A stretch of DNA of 64,000 nt from Pectinatus cerevisiiphilus (GCF_004341685.1 NZ_SMAA01000002.1:1-64000), one strand, 5' to 3'. Counted from the stretch's first letter, positions 36,875-45,689 are shown. Notes: a model not told the origin generated them from the letters alone. Made by a program: numbers and translations.

Positions 36875-37966
36875 TTATTTATTGGCAGTACGGAACTGTT
36901 CCATAAAGTCGGTAAGGCATTTTACACCTTCATATGGCATAGCATTATATATAGAAGCACGCAGACCGCCAACAGAGCGATGGCCTTTCACGCCGCAGAG
37001 TTTATGTTCCTTGGCTTCGGCGATAAATTTTGCTTCAAGTTCTTCTGTAGGTAAACGGAAAGTGACATTCATAAAGGAACGGCTGTCTTTTTCGGCATGT
37101 CCTTTATAAAAACCATTGCTATTGTCGATGGCGTCATACAATAAAGCGGCTTTTTTAGCATTGCGTTCAGCTAAAACAGACAGTCCGCCTTGTTTTTTCA
37201 ACCAAGCGGCAACCTTGCCAACCATGTAAATACAAAAGGCAGGCGGTGTGTTATAGAGAGAATTCTTTTTACTGTATGTATTGTAGCGCAGCATTGTGGG
37301 AAGGTTTTCAGGACTATTTTCAATGAATGATTTTCTGGCAACAACAATAGTTACTCCGGCAGGACCGAGATTCTTTTGGGCACCAGCGTAAATAAAGGAA
37401 AATTTATTGAAGTCAAGAGGACGGGAAAGCATATCAGAAGACATATCAGCTATCAAAGGTATGCCGTTTGTGTCAGGAATATAATGATATTCTGTACCAT
37501 AAATGGTATTGTTATAACAGATGTGCAAATAGGCGGCATTAGGATCTATTTTAAGATCACCTTGTTTGGGTACATTGCGGAAGTCATTTTCCTTACTGGA
37601 AGCGGCAACAGTACCAACACCTTGGATTTCTGCTTCTTTATAAGCTTTGCTTGCAAAACTGCCAGAAAGAACATAGTTCCCTTTTTTGCCATTGATGGCA
37701 AAATTCATTGGCACCATAGCAAATTGCAGACTAGCACCGCCTTGAATAAACAATACGTCGTAGTCATCGCCAAGTCCCATTAATTCTTTGATGTCTGCTT
37801 TAGCCTTGTTATGGACTGCATCATATTCCTTGGAACGATGGCTGATTTCCATAATGGACATACCGCTGCCACTGAAATTAAGCAATTCTGCTTGAGTTTC
37901 TTTCAAAACTTCCAAAGGAAGGGTGGCAGGACCAGGATTAAAATTATATACACGATTTGCTTCCAC
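36875..37966 (-). CDS. serC: Phosphoserine aminotransferase
   Basis: PLP-dependent transaminase forming 3-phosphoserine from 3-phosphohydroxypyruvate in serine synthesis; members also act in pyridoxine synthesis. The 363-residue protein starts YNFNPGPATLP and contains SGSGMSIMEISHRSKE, VLFIQGGASLQFAM, the cofactor-lysine segment FIYAGAQKNLGPAGVT (Lys about 196) and GHRSVGGLRASIYNAMP near the end. TTGGAGG stands before a GTG start. No serA or serB is adjacent; flavin reductase follows. Confidence 0.95.
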   Translation of the reverse strand: MEANRVYNFNPGPATLPLEVLKETQAELLNFSGSGMSIMEISHRSKEYDAVHNKAKADIKELMGLGDDYDVLFIQGGASLQFAMVPMNFAINGKKGNYVLSGSFASKAYKEAEIQGVGTVAASSKENDFRNVPKQGDLKIDPNAAYLHICYNNTIYGTEYHYIPDTNGIPLIADMSSDMLSRPLDFNKFSFIYAGAQKNLGPAGVTIVVARKSFIENSPENLPTMLRYNTYSKKNSLYNTPPAFCIYMVGKVAAWLKKQGGLSVLAERNAKKAALLYDAIDNSNGFYKGHAEKDSRSFMNVTFRLPTEELEAKFIAEAKEHKLCGVKGHRSVGGLRASIYNAMPYEGVKCLTDFMEQFRTANK

Positions 37967-38191
37967 TATAAAACCTCCAAAATAATTGCAAATTGCGTTC
38001 TCAGAAAACTAAAAGTTAAAATTCGCGCATTTATCATTACATAATTTTACGCTAAATCAGTAATATCGTCAAGCAAAAGACAACACTGTACTATGCTGAA
38101 TATATATTATATAAATATAAAGCGTACATGAGTCGCATTTTACTAAAAAAGATATTATAATAAAATATAATTGTTGCAAAAGGAGCGTATC

Positions 38192-38686
38192 ATGAGAGAA
38201 AAAAATGAAGTAGAAAATATTACTTTACTTGGTAAGAAAAATGTAAAGTATAATTATGACTATTGTCCTGAAATTCTGGAAACATTTGTAAATAAGCATC
38301 CTGATCGGGACTACTGGGTAAAATTTAATTGCCCGGAATTTACCAGCCTGTGTCCAATAACAGGTCAGCCTGATTTTGCCACTATTTATATTTCCTATAT
38401 TCCAGATAAAATAATGGTCGAAAGTAAATCCCTAAAACTTTATCTGGTAAGTTTTAGAAATCATGGTGATTTCCATGAAGATGTGGTTAATATAATCATG
38501 GATGACTTGATAAAATTGATGCAGCCTCGCTATATAGAAATATGGGGAAAGTTTTTACCACGGGGAGGCATCTCAATTGATCCATACGTCAATTATGGGC
38601 GGCCAAACACAAAATACGAAAAAATAGCACAGCAGCGTTTTGTCCAGCATGATATGGCTGGTATGGATAAAATTGATAACAGATGA
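38192..38686 (+). CDS. queF: NADPH-dependent 7-cyano-7-deazaguanine reductase
   Basis: Reduces the nitrile of preQ0 to preQ1 in queuosine biosynthesis. The 164-residue unimodular (YkvM-type) enzyme has the catalytic Cys in [17 protein letters not shown] (about residues 45-61, with the conserved Asp), the substrate-binding Glu in [22 protein letters not shown], and [13 protein letters not shown] near the end. AAAGGAG (38179-38185) supports ATG 38192 rather than the earlier TTG. No other queuosine genes and no preQ1 riboswitch were found nearby. Confidence 0.94.
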   Translation: MREKNEVENITLLGKKNVKYNYDYCPEILETFVNKHPDRDYWVKFNCPEFTSLCPITGQPDFATIYISYIPDKIMVESKSLKLYLVSFRNHGDFHEDVVNIIMDDLIKLMQPRYIEIWGKFLPRGGISIDPYVNYGRPNTKYEKIAQQRFVQHDMAGMDKIDNR

Positions 38687-38775
38687 AAAATGCGTCCATC
38701 CTTTCAGATAACGCATTTATTCTGTCAATATTATTTACAGTTATTTGTTTGCTATTTTATGCATAGGATAATTGC

Positions 38776-39849
38776 TTATTTAGGATTATATTCAATTATC
38801 GTCGTATTATTTTTACGACGTTCTTCATTGAGGTCTAAAACTGTATTATCGTCTATTCTTATGATTGGCAAAGATAAATAGTCGGCAGGATAATAGACAA
38901 TGCGGCCACGGCGGCCATCATTTAAGCCCACTATTGAGCCTAAGAAAGAATTTTGGATGTTGGCTATAAAAGGAACGCATATTTGGGCGTCAAGAGAAGA
39001 AAACATGCTTTTGGCAATTAATTCAACGGCATCAAACGGTGTATGCTTGATTTCGCCCTCCCGTTCAGTGGTGATGTTGTCATAACGGTCGGCAACTGCC
39101 ACAATGCGTGCATATTCATCAATATCTTTACCACTTACGCCAAAAGGTTCACCAGTGCCGTCCATCGCTTCGTGATGTTGCAGAGCGGACGCACGTACTC
39201 CCTCAGAAATCCCCGGTCTGTCAGATAGTATTTTTTGGCCGTTAATAGTATGCTGTATGTAAAGTTCATAATCGTCTGGCTTTAAGGTCTCAGGATTGCG
39301 GTTTACTATTTTTTCAGGCAGCATGGTTTTGCCGATATCATGTAGAAAACCAGCTAAAATGAGGTCGTTGATTTTATTTTCACTAAAACGCAGCCATTTG
39401 CCGATAACTCCGGATAATATTGAAACGCGCACTGAATGGTGACAGACATTGTCGCTGATATTACTTAAAGTATATAGAAAATCAATGACGCCACTTTCTT
39501 TAACAGTGGGCAGTAATGAGTTTTTTACCTTTTCACCAGTTTCTTCTATCGATATGTCTTTTTTCTTACCGAGACTTGTGAAGAGTTCATTTGCTTCTAA
39601 AACGACATCATTGTATTTTTTTACAAAGGCATTTTCCTTGTTGAACATGATCTCGACAATCTGGTAATTGCTGCTTAGTTCAAAGTCATCTTTTATGTAT
39701 GCGAAAGGGGTATTTAAAAATTTTAGTCTGGTTATATGTGCCTGAGTCAGCATAGTACCCGAGGATAGGATAACGACCATCTTATCATTGATAATTGTGC
39801 GCCCCAAAATCATACCAGGCGTAAGTTTGTCAATGCTTAGCTTTTTCAC
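38776..39849 (-). CDS. HD-GYP-like domain protein (c-di-GMP phosphodiesterase family, degenerate GYP)
   Basis: Cytoplasmic protein of 357 residues with an N-terminal DUF3391-like segment (LTPGMILGRTIIND) and a C-terminal HD-GYP domain. Metal-site motifs are present: HHSVRVS, GFLHDIGKTMLP and LQHHEAMDGTGEPFGVSG. In the last, the diagnostic Gly-Tyr-Pro is Gly-Glu-Pro, so c-di-GMP binding or hydrolysis may be altered. DKYDN-like VADRYDNITTERE is retained. AAGGAGG is 8 bases before the GTG start. It is convergent with queF and lies directly beside it with no strong terminator in the 90-base gap. Confidence 0.85.
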   Translation of the reverse strand: MKKLSIDKLTPGMILGRTIINDKMVVILSSGTMLTQAHITRLKFLNTPFAYIKDDFELSSNYQIVEIMFNKENAFVKKYNDVVLEANELFTSLGKKKDISIEETGEKVKNSLLPTVKESGVIDFLYTLSNISDNVCHHSVRVSILSGVIGKWLRFSENKINDLILAGFLHDIGKTMLPEKIVNRNPETLKPDDYELYIQHTINGQKILSDRPGISEGVRASALQHHEAMDGTGEPFGVSGKDIDEYARIVAVADRYDNITTEREGEIKHTPFDAVELIAKSMFSSLDAQICVPFIANIQNSFLGSIVGLNDGRRGRIVYYPADYLSLPIIRIDDNTVLDLNEERRKNNTTIIEYNPK

Positions 39850-39981
39850 ATGTAGACCTCCTTGTAGATATTCCTTATTGTAGATGTATATGATATATAT
39901 TCTTTAAATAACTGATAAATCCTACCTTAGAGAAAGTAAATCTTTTGCAAGTGTTAAAAATTAAAGAATGGAGGCACCAAA

Positions 39982-40554
39982 ATGTTACAGGTGTATACGG
40001 GAAATGGCAAAGGTAAGACTACTGCAGCCATTGGTTTATCTATACGTGCAATCGGTGCAGGTATGAAAGTTTATTTCGCCCAATTTATGAAAAGTCTTGC
40101 CTACAGTGAGCAGAAAATTCTTCAAGATCTTTCACCGCGGATCACGTTAAGGACCAGCGGAAAACCATATTTTATCGCTGAAGAAGGAATGATTGATAAG
40201 GAAAAGCTCAAGGCTTGGGGAGATGATGTGGTGGTATTTCCTAAAGGTAAACCACCAGCAGCATATAAGGCTATGATTGAGGAAGGTGTTACTGAGGCAA
40301 AGCGGGCAGCAGTTTCCGGAAAATATAATGTCATAGTCCTCGATGAAATAAATGTTGCCTTGTTTTTTGGGTTAATAGGCAGAGCTCAGGTTGAGGATCT
40401 CCTAAATAGTGTCGCAACTGATACGGAAGTGGTCTGCACGGGAAGAAATGCACCCGAGTGGTTGATAGAAAGAGCCGATTTAGTGACTGAGATGAAATTG
40501 ATAAAGCATTATTATGATAAAGGCGTTATGGGTAGAAAAGGAATAGAAGACTGA
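39982..40554 (+). CDS. cobO: Cob(I)yrinic acid a,c-diamide adenosyltransferase (CobO/BtuR type)
   Basis: ATP:corrinoid adenosyltransferase that makes adenosylcobamide, in de novo synthesis or salvage. The 190-residue protein starts with the unusual P-loop YTGNGKGKTTAAIGLSIRAIGAG, and has VYFAQFMKS, the Walker-B-like NVIVLDEINVALFFGL and VCTGRNAPEWLIERADLVTEMK, all characteristic of CobA/CobO/BtuR. GGAGG is placed before the ATG. No cobalamin riboswitch or other cob genes are visible here. Confidence 0.93.
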   Translation: MLQVYTGNGKGKTTAAIGLSIRAIGAGMKVYFAQFMKSLAYSEQKILQDLSPRITLRTSGKPYFIAEEGMIDKEKLKAWGDDVVVFPKGKPPAAYKAMIEEGVTEAKRAAVSGKYNVIVLDEINVALFFGLIGRAQVEDLLNSVATDTEVVCTGRNAPEWLIERADLVTEMKLIKHYYDKGVMGRKGIED

Positions 40555-40624
40555 AAAAAGGCACCGCTGTGGATATGATCTGTATCCTTTGGAAAGAGCA
40601 ATTAAAAAAAGGCTATGTATTATT

Positions 40625-40663
40625 AAGATGATTTCTGTATTGAACAGGAGTCATCTTTTTTTT
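40625..40663 (+). terminator. Terminator downstream of cobO
   Basis: AAGATGA (40625-40631) pairs with TCATCTT (40651-40657), followed by a run of T residues. Confidence 0.65.
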
Positions 40664-40716
40664 AATTCCATTGGTATCTAAAAGTGGAACGTTTGCTTAT
40701 TTTTTAATATAATAAA

Positions 40717-40763
40717 ATTCTATTCCCCAAAGTGTTGAAAAATAAAAGTTTGGGGAATAGAAT
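40717..40763. repeat. Perfect 15-bp inverted repeat
   Basis: ATTCTATTCCCCAAA (40717-40731) is perfectly repeated in inverse as TTTGGGGAATAGAAT (40749-40763) with a 17-base loop. On the plus strand no T run follows; on the minus strand it is followed by a T-rich stretch, so it could end transcription of the lipase gene. It also immediately precedes the ribosome binding site of the small ORF at 40777. Confidence 0.6.
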
Positions 40764-40776
40764 AAGGAGAGAGGTG

Positions 40777-40848
40777 ATGGAACGTGATTCTGATTTCAAT
40801 CTCTTTATTTATTACATTTTCTCCATTATACAGAGAAGTACCCTATAG
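40777..40848 (+). CDS. Possible 23-residue hydrophobic peptide
   Basis: A very short frame starts at ATG 40777 behind an excellent ribosome binding sequence (AAGGAGAGAGG, 40764-40774) and ends at the TAG at 40846, inside the next hairpin. The product has a charged N-terminus (MERDSD) and a hydrophobic core (FNLFIYYIFSII). An alternative frame beginning at GTG 40784 would encode about 46 residues, also hydrophobic at its start. The hairpin-RBS-peptide-terminator arrangement resembles small type I toxin genes, but no family was recognised. Coding status is unproven. Confidence 0.25.
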   Translation: MERDSDFNLFIYYIFSIIQRSTL

Positions 40849-40891
40849 AGATAGACTCTTTTTTCATTGTCTACTCTATAGGGTACTTTTT
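40836..40891. terminator. Strong hairpin terminator
   Basis: AAGTACCCTATAGAG (40836-40850) pairs perfectly with CTCTATAGGGTACTT (40874-40888), the stem continues with TAGAC/GTCTA, and TTT follows. It lies 28 bases beyond the end of the minus-strand lipase gene and overlaps the end of the small plus-strand ORF, so it can act on either strand. The 361 bases from 40555 to 40915 contain three hairpins and no other gene. Confidence 0.85.
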
Positions 40892-40915
40892 AATAATTAT
40901 CCACAGTGGTACCTT

Positions 40916-42202
40916 TTAGATTAATGTTGCTTTTAATTCGTCAGCCAGTTTTAAATTGTTATATAAAACTGCCTCTATAGGAGTAAGCTCAGCAGTATTG
41001 GAAGCTATGGAAAAGGCCGAGATCAATTTACCGCTCGGGGCATCGTAGACAGTATAAGTTGTAGATACATAGAAACTATTTTGTACGTATTTCTGCCGTG
41101 AAATAGTTATGTCCGTATTGACTATATATTTAATGTTGCTGTCAGTAGGTGAGGCATTGGTAGAATCGCTCCAAACAGTACCATCAATATAATGGGAAAT
41201 ATCATCCTTTAAAACAGCATAAATATAAAAATCAATATTTTCATTGCTTTGTCCAGCTTCAAGCTGGCAAACCGGTTTCGTAAAGAGAACTTTTCCATCA
41301 CTGGCAGGCGGTTCGACAGTGTCTTTGCTTTCATCGTAGTATCTGCGCAAGCTGGCATCAACATACAAAAGAATTTTGTGACTAAGTTTATCATCATAAG
41401 ACGGCACTGTAGAATATTTTATTTCTTTGCCAAATTGTTGGTAGTTAGGATTGAGGAGCTGCACAAGGTTACGGACAGGATCACCCGCTAATATTATTCT
41501 TGATAAATTGATAGACGGGCCGTAGGTTTTGGCAAAGGCCTCGTTACCAACGACAGGCGCACCGAAGGTGACTACACTTATTTGGGCGGGGTCAACACCG
41601 ATGCTGTTGAGCCTGGCAGCAGTGAGTACAACAACAGCACCGCCGAGACTGTGCCCTGTGATATACAAGTGCGCATGCGGATCGTTGTGCAGGATAGAAA
41701 CAAGCTTTTCACCTATTGTTTGACCGTCATCACCTTTTTTAGTAAAGAAGGCCGTTTGCACATACTGGTTAAAGCCGCTGTGTACCATTGGCATTTGGGC
41801 ATTGGTGGGTTGGGCAAGATAAGCGTCAAATCCTTCAGGTGTATTGCCGCCGAAAGGGACAAGCGAGATTTTCATATCACTGGAGACATCATTTAAATCG
41901 TTGGTTCCACGCACAGAAAGCAGATAAGAACTTTCACCCGGTACAAAGTTGTCATTATGCGCAATAAAAAAATTTGCGGCTGGATTTTCTACATTATCGT
42001 TAAACGAATTAAAATCCCAACCATACGAAGTCAAGGTATCACGTGCTAGTTCGCCATATTTGTCATTATAGGCTGTCATGGACATCAGTGAACAAATGTA
42101 TTGGATTTTTGCGTCATAATTTGCTTGGGCATAAACAGGCAGCAGACTAAAAAAGATCAAAAGGCAAACGGAGATGGATATTCTAAAAAAATTTTTCCGC
42201 AT
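40916..42202 (-). CDS. Secreted class 3 lipase
   Basis: Exported alpha/beta-hydrolase of the lipase class 3 (fungal lipase-like) family, 428 residues. A Sec signal peptide is visible (MRKNFFRIS, hydrophobic core, cleavage near VYAQA at about 26). The core includes LLSVRGTNDLNDVSSDMK (oxyanion region) and HLYITGHSLGGAVVVLTAARL with the nucleophile Ser of GHSLGG (about 195). It also has VTFGAPVVGNEAF, and candidate catalytic Asp/His residues in ILAGDPVRNL and KLSHKI. The C-terminal 130 residues are not part of the lipase core and match nothing I recognise. GGGGAAG precedes the ATG. It is monocistronic and presumably acts in the periplasm or outside the cell. Confidence 0.87.
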   Translation of the reverse strand: MRKNFFRISISVCLLIFFSLLPVYAQANYDAKIQYICSLMSMTAYNDKYGELARDTLTSYGWDFNSFNDNVENPAANFFIAHNDNFVPGESSYLLSVRGTNDLNDVSSDMKISLVPFGGNTPEGFDAYLAQPTNAQMPMVHSGFNQYVQTAFFTKKGDDGQTIGEKLVSILHNDPHAHLYITGHSLGGAVVVLTAARLNSIGVDPAQISVVTFGAPVVGNEAFAKTYGPSINLSRIILAGDPVRNLVQLLNPNYQQFGKEIKYSTVPSYDDKLSHKILLYVDASLRRYYDESKDTVEPPASDGKVLFTKPVCQLEAGQSNENIDFYIYAVLKDDISHYIDGTVWSDSTNASPTDSNIKYIVNTDITISRQKYVQNSFYVSTTYTVYDAPSGKLISAFSIASNTAELTPIEAVLYNNLKLADELKATLI

Positions 42203-42395
42203 AACTTCCCCTTAAAATAAAATTGCCAAAATGGTTTTGTATAAACCCTTAAAAATTTCTTAATTAATATTCTCAGACTATTTTACCATAAAATTAAATT
42301 TGCTGAAATATTTTAGTTGTAAGAGAGAGAAAGTAGTATTATAATAAACATGTGAACAGATAATCATATGTTTATATTGCGAGGGGGTTACTGCG

Positions 42396-44345
42396 TTGGA
42401 CGGAAGTGAAAGAATAGAAAAGGATAGTTCCTGTCTGGTTGAGGACACATGCGGCTGTTCTTGCTGTCACAATGAAGGGGCAGAGGAAGAAGAGGATGAA
42501 GGCGTATGGTATAAAAGCAGTGAATTTTATGAGATCCTTATTGGCGCTGTCCTTTTTGCGGCAGCACAGCTAATATCCTTGTATATGCCTGCGTACCAGC
42601 TGCCTTTATTAATTATTTCTTATCTTATTTTAGGTAAAGAGGTACTTTTGAATGCTGGCCGAAATATTTTAAAGGGGCATGTATTTGATGAAAATTTCCT
42701 AATGAGTATAGCGACTCTTGGTGCTTTTGCTATTGCTGAGTATCCTGAAGCAGCGGGTGTAATGCTTTTTTTCCGAATCGGTGAATTTTTTGAAGAAAGA
42801 GCTGCCAATAAAAGCCGTAGACAAATAATAGAAGCCATTGATATGCGTCCGGAAACAGTCCTGCTGGTCAATGAACAGGATGAACCTGTTGCTATTCCTG
42901 CAAATCAGGCGGTTGTTGGCAATATTATAATAGTGCGGCCGGGAGATCGCATACCACTTGACGGGACAGTACTTGAGGGAACAAGTCAGATTGATTCTTC
43001 CCCCCTTACCGGCGAAGCTGTGCCGATCACTGTTTCGGAAAAAGAAAGTGTTTTGTCAGGATGTATAAATAAAACTGGTGTCTTAAAAATAAGGGTAGAA
43101 AAAATATTAGATGAATCAATGGTATCGAGAGTTTTGGCATCTGTACAAAGTGCCGCTGCAAATAAACCTCGCATCCAACGCTTTATTTCGCGTTTCGCAG
43201 GAGTTTATACGCCAATAGTTGTCATAGTGGCATTGCTAATAGCCGTGGTCCCCTCGTTATTCACAGGCCAGTGGCATAATTATATATATATTGCGCTTAC
43301 TTTCTTAGTAATAAGTTGTCCATGTGCTTTAGTTTTAAGTGTTCCCTTGGCGTTTTTTGCAGGGATAGGTAATGCATCACGGCATGGCATTTTATTTAAG
43401 GATGGGGCGGCGATAGAAGCTTTGACACAAATCAAGGCGGCTGCATTGGATAAGACAGGAACGATAACACATGGTGTTTTTGATGTACAGAAAATTAAAA
43501 CCCATAATGGATTTACGGAAAATATAATACTGCAACTTTGCGCAGCCGTGGAAAATGCGTCTACACATCCGTTGGCAGTAAGTATAGTAAGACAAGCGAA
43601 AGAAAAAACGCTGAAAATTTTACCGGCAGTTGATGTAGAGGAAGTTCCAGGTAAAGGTGTTAAAGCGTATGTTGAAAATAAAAAAGTACTCTGTGGTAAT
43701 GCTGTTTTTATGCAGGACTATGATATTCAAATAAATGATGCGGCAGAAAAGACGGCAGTATATTTAGCTGTTGATAATAAATATGCAGGTTGTATCATAC
43801 TAGGAGATCAGATAAAAGATGATGCAGTCAGTGCTATTGCCGGTTTGAAAAAGCAAGGCATCAGCGTAGCTATGCTTACGGGTGATTCCAGTGAAGGCGC
43901 CGCAGCAGTAGCTGATAAAACAGGAATAGATATGGTTCACGCAAAACTTTTACCGGATGAAAAACTTAGCACCATGCAAAAAATACGTGCGGAAAAAGGA
44001 AAAATACTATTTGTCGGAGACGGCATTAACGATGCACCTGTTTTAGCCAATGCAGACGTCGGTGCTGCTATGGGCTCTGGGGCTGATGCGGCGATAGAAG
44101 CTGCTGACGTCGTTTTCATGACATCTCGTGTAGATGCCATCCCCTATGCACTGCGCTTAGCTAAGACAACACGTGCTATCGCGGTTCAAAATGTCGTGTT
44201 TGCCTTAACTATAAAAATATTGATAATGATAGGCAGCTTTTTAGGCTATGCTTCTTTGTGGAGTGCTGTTTTTGCGGATACAGGCGTTGCCATTATCTGT
44301 GTTTTGAATGCTGTACGCATTTTATATAGTGACCATACTACGTGA
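42396..44345 (+). CDS. Heavy-metal-transporting P1B-type ATPase (Zn/Cd/Co efflux type)
   Basis: ATP-driven metal exporter of the inner membrane, 649 residues. Motifs in order: eight hydrophobic helices in the usual 2+2+2+2 pattern, the actuator motif LTGEAVPI, the metal-binding CPC in VISCPCALVLSVPL, the phosphorylated Asp in ALDKTGTITHG, the HP locus in ASTHPLAVSIV, MLTGDSSEGA and VGDGINDAPVLANADVG. CPC and the overall form fit the ZntA/CadA class. The N-terminus lacks a ferredoxin-like HMA domain and instead has a short Cys-rich segment (CLVEDTCGCSCCHNE) followed by acidic residues, probably a metal-sensing tail. GAGGGGG precedes the TTG start, and a terminator follows. Confidence 0.9.
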   Translation: MDGSERIEKDSSCLVEDTCGCSCCHNEGAEEEEDEGVWYKSSEFYEILIGAVLFAAAQLISLYMPAYQLPLLIISYLILGKEVLLNAGRNILKGHVFDENFLMSIATLGAFAIAEYPEAAGVMLFFRIGEFFEERAANKSRRQIIEAIDMRPETVLLVNEQDEPVAIPANQAVVGNIIIVRPGDRIPLDGTVLEGTSQIDSSPLTGEAVPITVSEKESVLSGCINKTGVLKIRVEKILDESMVSRVLASVQSAAANKPRIQRFISRFAGVYTPIVVIVALLIAVVPSLFTGQWHNYIYIALTFLVISCPCALVLSVPLAFFAGIGNASRHGILFKDGAAIEALTQIKAAALDKTGTITHGVFDVQKIKTHNGFTENIILQLCAAVENASTHPLAVSIVRQAKEKTLKILPAVDVEEVPGKGVKAYVENKKVLCGNAVFMQDYDIQINDAAEKTAVYLAVDNKYAGCIILGDQIKDDAVSAIAGLKKQGISVAMLTGDSSEGAAAVADKTGIDMVHAKLLPDEKLSTMQKIRAEKGKILFVGDGINDAPVLANADVGAAMGSGADAAIEAADVVFMTSRVDAIPYALRLAKTTRAIAVQNVVFALTIKILIMIGSFLGYASLWSAVFADTGVAIICVLNAVRILYSDHTT

Positions 44346-44368
44346 TTTTTATAAAATTTATTTTGTGG

Positions 44369-44413
44369 AAAAAGAGATGGGATAAATATTTTATCAGCCT
44401 ATCTCTTTTTTTG
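44369..44413 (+). terminator. Terminator after the P-type ATPase
   Basis: AAAAAGAGAT (from about 44369) pairs with ATCTCTTTTT (44401-44410), followed by TT. Confidence 0.85.
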
Positions 44414-44516
44414 CGTTAAAAAAATACAGATTAGATTGCGTTTAAATTGGAATATATAGCATAATGTAGCAATTTTATTTGTAATTTTTAATGAAGGTTT
44501 TTTCTGTGCAATTTCA

Positions 44517-44546
44517 TTGACAACTAGAAAATAAGTGTTATATTAT
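44517..44546 (+). promoter_or_regulatory. Predicted promoter of the iron-uptake operon
   Basis: A consensus TTGACA (44517-44522) is followed by TATATT (44539-44544, 16-base spacer) or TATTAT (44541-44546, 18-base spacer). The Fur-like palindrome starts 15-17 bases downstream, in the expected initiation region. Confidence 0.65.
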
Positions 44547-44560
44547 ATTGTTATGGGCGG

Positions 44561-44587
44561 TAATGATAATTATTCTCCTTATCATTA
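44561..44587 (+). promoter_or_regulatory. Fur box controlling the iron-uptake operon
   Basis: A perfect inverted repeat TAATGATAA (44561-44569) N9 TTATCATTA (44579-44587). Its central 19 bases (44565-44583) match the classical 19-base Fur consensus at 15 positions by my count. It lies just downstream of the promoter, where a bound repressor would block initiation, and every gene downstream is iron-related. Confidence 0.8.
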
Positions 44588-44704
44588 CTACTACAATTCT
44601 AAAGATGCTGACTTAACTGATAATATTTTTGCGGGCAGTCACTCCTGGCGATTGTTTGTTAATCTTCATTGAACATAGTAATTATGAGAAAGGAGGTTAA
44701 CCCA

Positions 44705-45688
44705 ATGTCTGTAGCGGAGACCTGTTATATTGAGTCTAAATGCGGGATGGGTACCTTCCTACGCGTTATGAGTTTTACAAAAGAAAATGAGCATTCGTTT
44801 ACCCCTATATGGGAAGTTTTTGAAAATGTCGAACGGCTTTGCAGCCGTTTCAGCAGTGATAGCCAGCTTTCCTTGATCAATAAAATGGCTGGACAAGAAC
44901 GAGTGCAGGTTGATGAAAAGCTGGCAAAGATTTTGCTTGCGGCGCAGCGGATATCAGCTTTTACTGATGGAGCTTTTGATGCTACAGTAGGGGCTGTCAC
45001 CTCTTTGTGGTCGATGAAACCGCATGATGTCAAGATACCAACAGAAATAGAACAAAAGGCGGCAGAGTCTTTGGTCAATTACCGGTGGTTTGATATTAAA
45101 GGGCGAGATGCTTTCTTGGCAAAAGAAAAGATGAAACTTGATCTTGGCGGTATTGCTAAAGAATTTGCGCTCCATGAAGCGGCAGAAACGGCAACAAAAA
45201 TAGGTGTTGGCTCCGCCATAATAGACGCAGGTGGTGATGTGTGCACTATTGGCGCTAAACCGAACAATAGGCCATGGCGCATTGGCATCCAACATCCAAG
45301 ACGTGCCAAGACTTTGTTGGCAAGTGTAGTCTTGCAAAATTGGGACACAGTGGAAACATCAGGTGACTATCAACGCTTTATAAAAGATGGTGACAAGGTG
45401 TACAGCCATATTTTCTCTGTCAGACAGGCAGATGTGTCTGAGAAATTGATCAGTGCAACTTTGATTTACCGGCGGCAGCATGAGCTTTTACCAATAAATG
45501 GCGCAGCTTTTATTGCCAGCGGTCTTGCGAAAAGCAAAGCTTTTTTAGAGATGCTCCCCAATGTTGAGGCAATATTGGTTACAGATGCAATGCAGGTATT
45601 TATAACAGAAGGACTGAGAGGATATATTCACATCCTGCCGCATCAGATGAGGCATCAAACTTTTATTTTTAACAGGAGGGCATGTTGA
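44705..45688 (+). CDS. ApbE-like FAD:protein FMN transferase (degenerate)
   Basis: Member of the ApbE family, enzymes that attach FMN to Ser/Thr of extracytoplasmic proteins; 327 residues. Family features are seen in GMGTFLRVMSF, FDATVGAVTSLW, KLDLGGIAKEFALHEAA, AIIDAGGDVCTIG and PWRIGIQHPR. The C-terminal half retains ETSGDYQRFI and YSHI, but the metal-binding DPxTG that should follow HI is replaced by FSVRQADVSEK. No signal peptide or lipobox is present. AGGAGG gives a clear ATG at 44705. It is first in the iron operon, whose last gene encodes a flavinylation-motif lipoprotein, so the two probably work together. Given the missing motif, catalysis is uncertain. Confidence 0.8.
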   Translation: MSVAETCYIESKCGMGTFLRVMSFTKENEHSFTPIWEVFENVERLCSRFSSDSQLSLINKMAGQERVQVDEKLAKILLAAQRISAFTDGAFDATVGAVTSLWSMKPHDVKIPTEIEQKAAESLVNYRWFDIKGRDAFLAKEKMKLDLGGIAKEFALHEAAETATKIGVGSAIIDAGGDVCTIGAKPNNRPWRIGIQHPRRAKTLLASVVLQNWDTVETSGDYQRFIKDGDKVYSHIFSVRQADVSEKLISATLIYRRQHELLPINGAAFIASGLAKSKAFLEMLPNVEAILVTDAMQVFITEGLRGYIHILPHQMRHQTFIFNRRAC

Positions 45689-45689
45689 T

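Noticed and set aside
38045-38191. preQ1 riboswitch before queF
   Set aside because: No G/C-rich preQ1 aptamer with an A-rich tail could be found; the region is only AT-rich.
39850-39981. Cobalamin riboswitch before cobO
   Set aside because: The gap is too short and lacks the B12 box.
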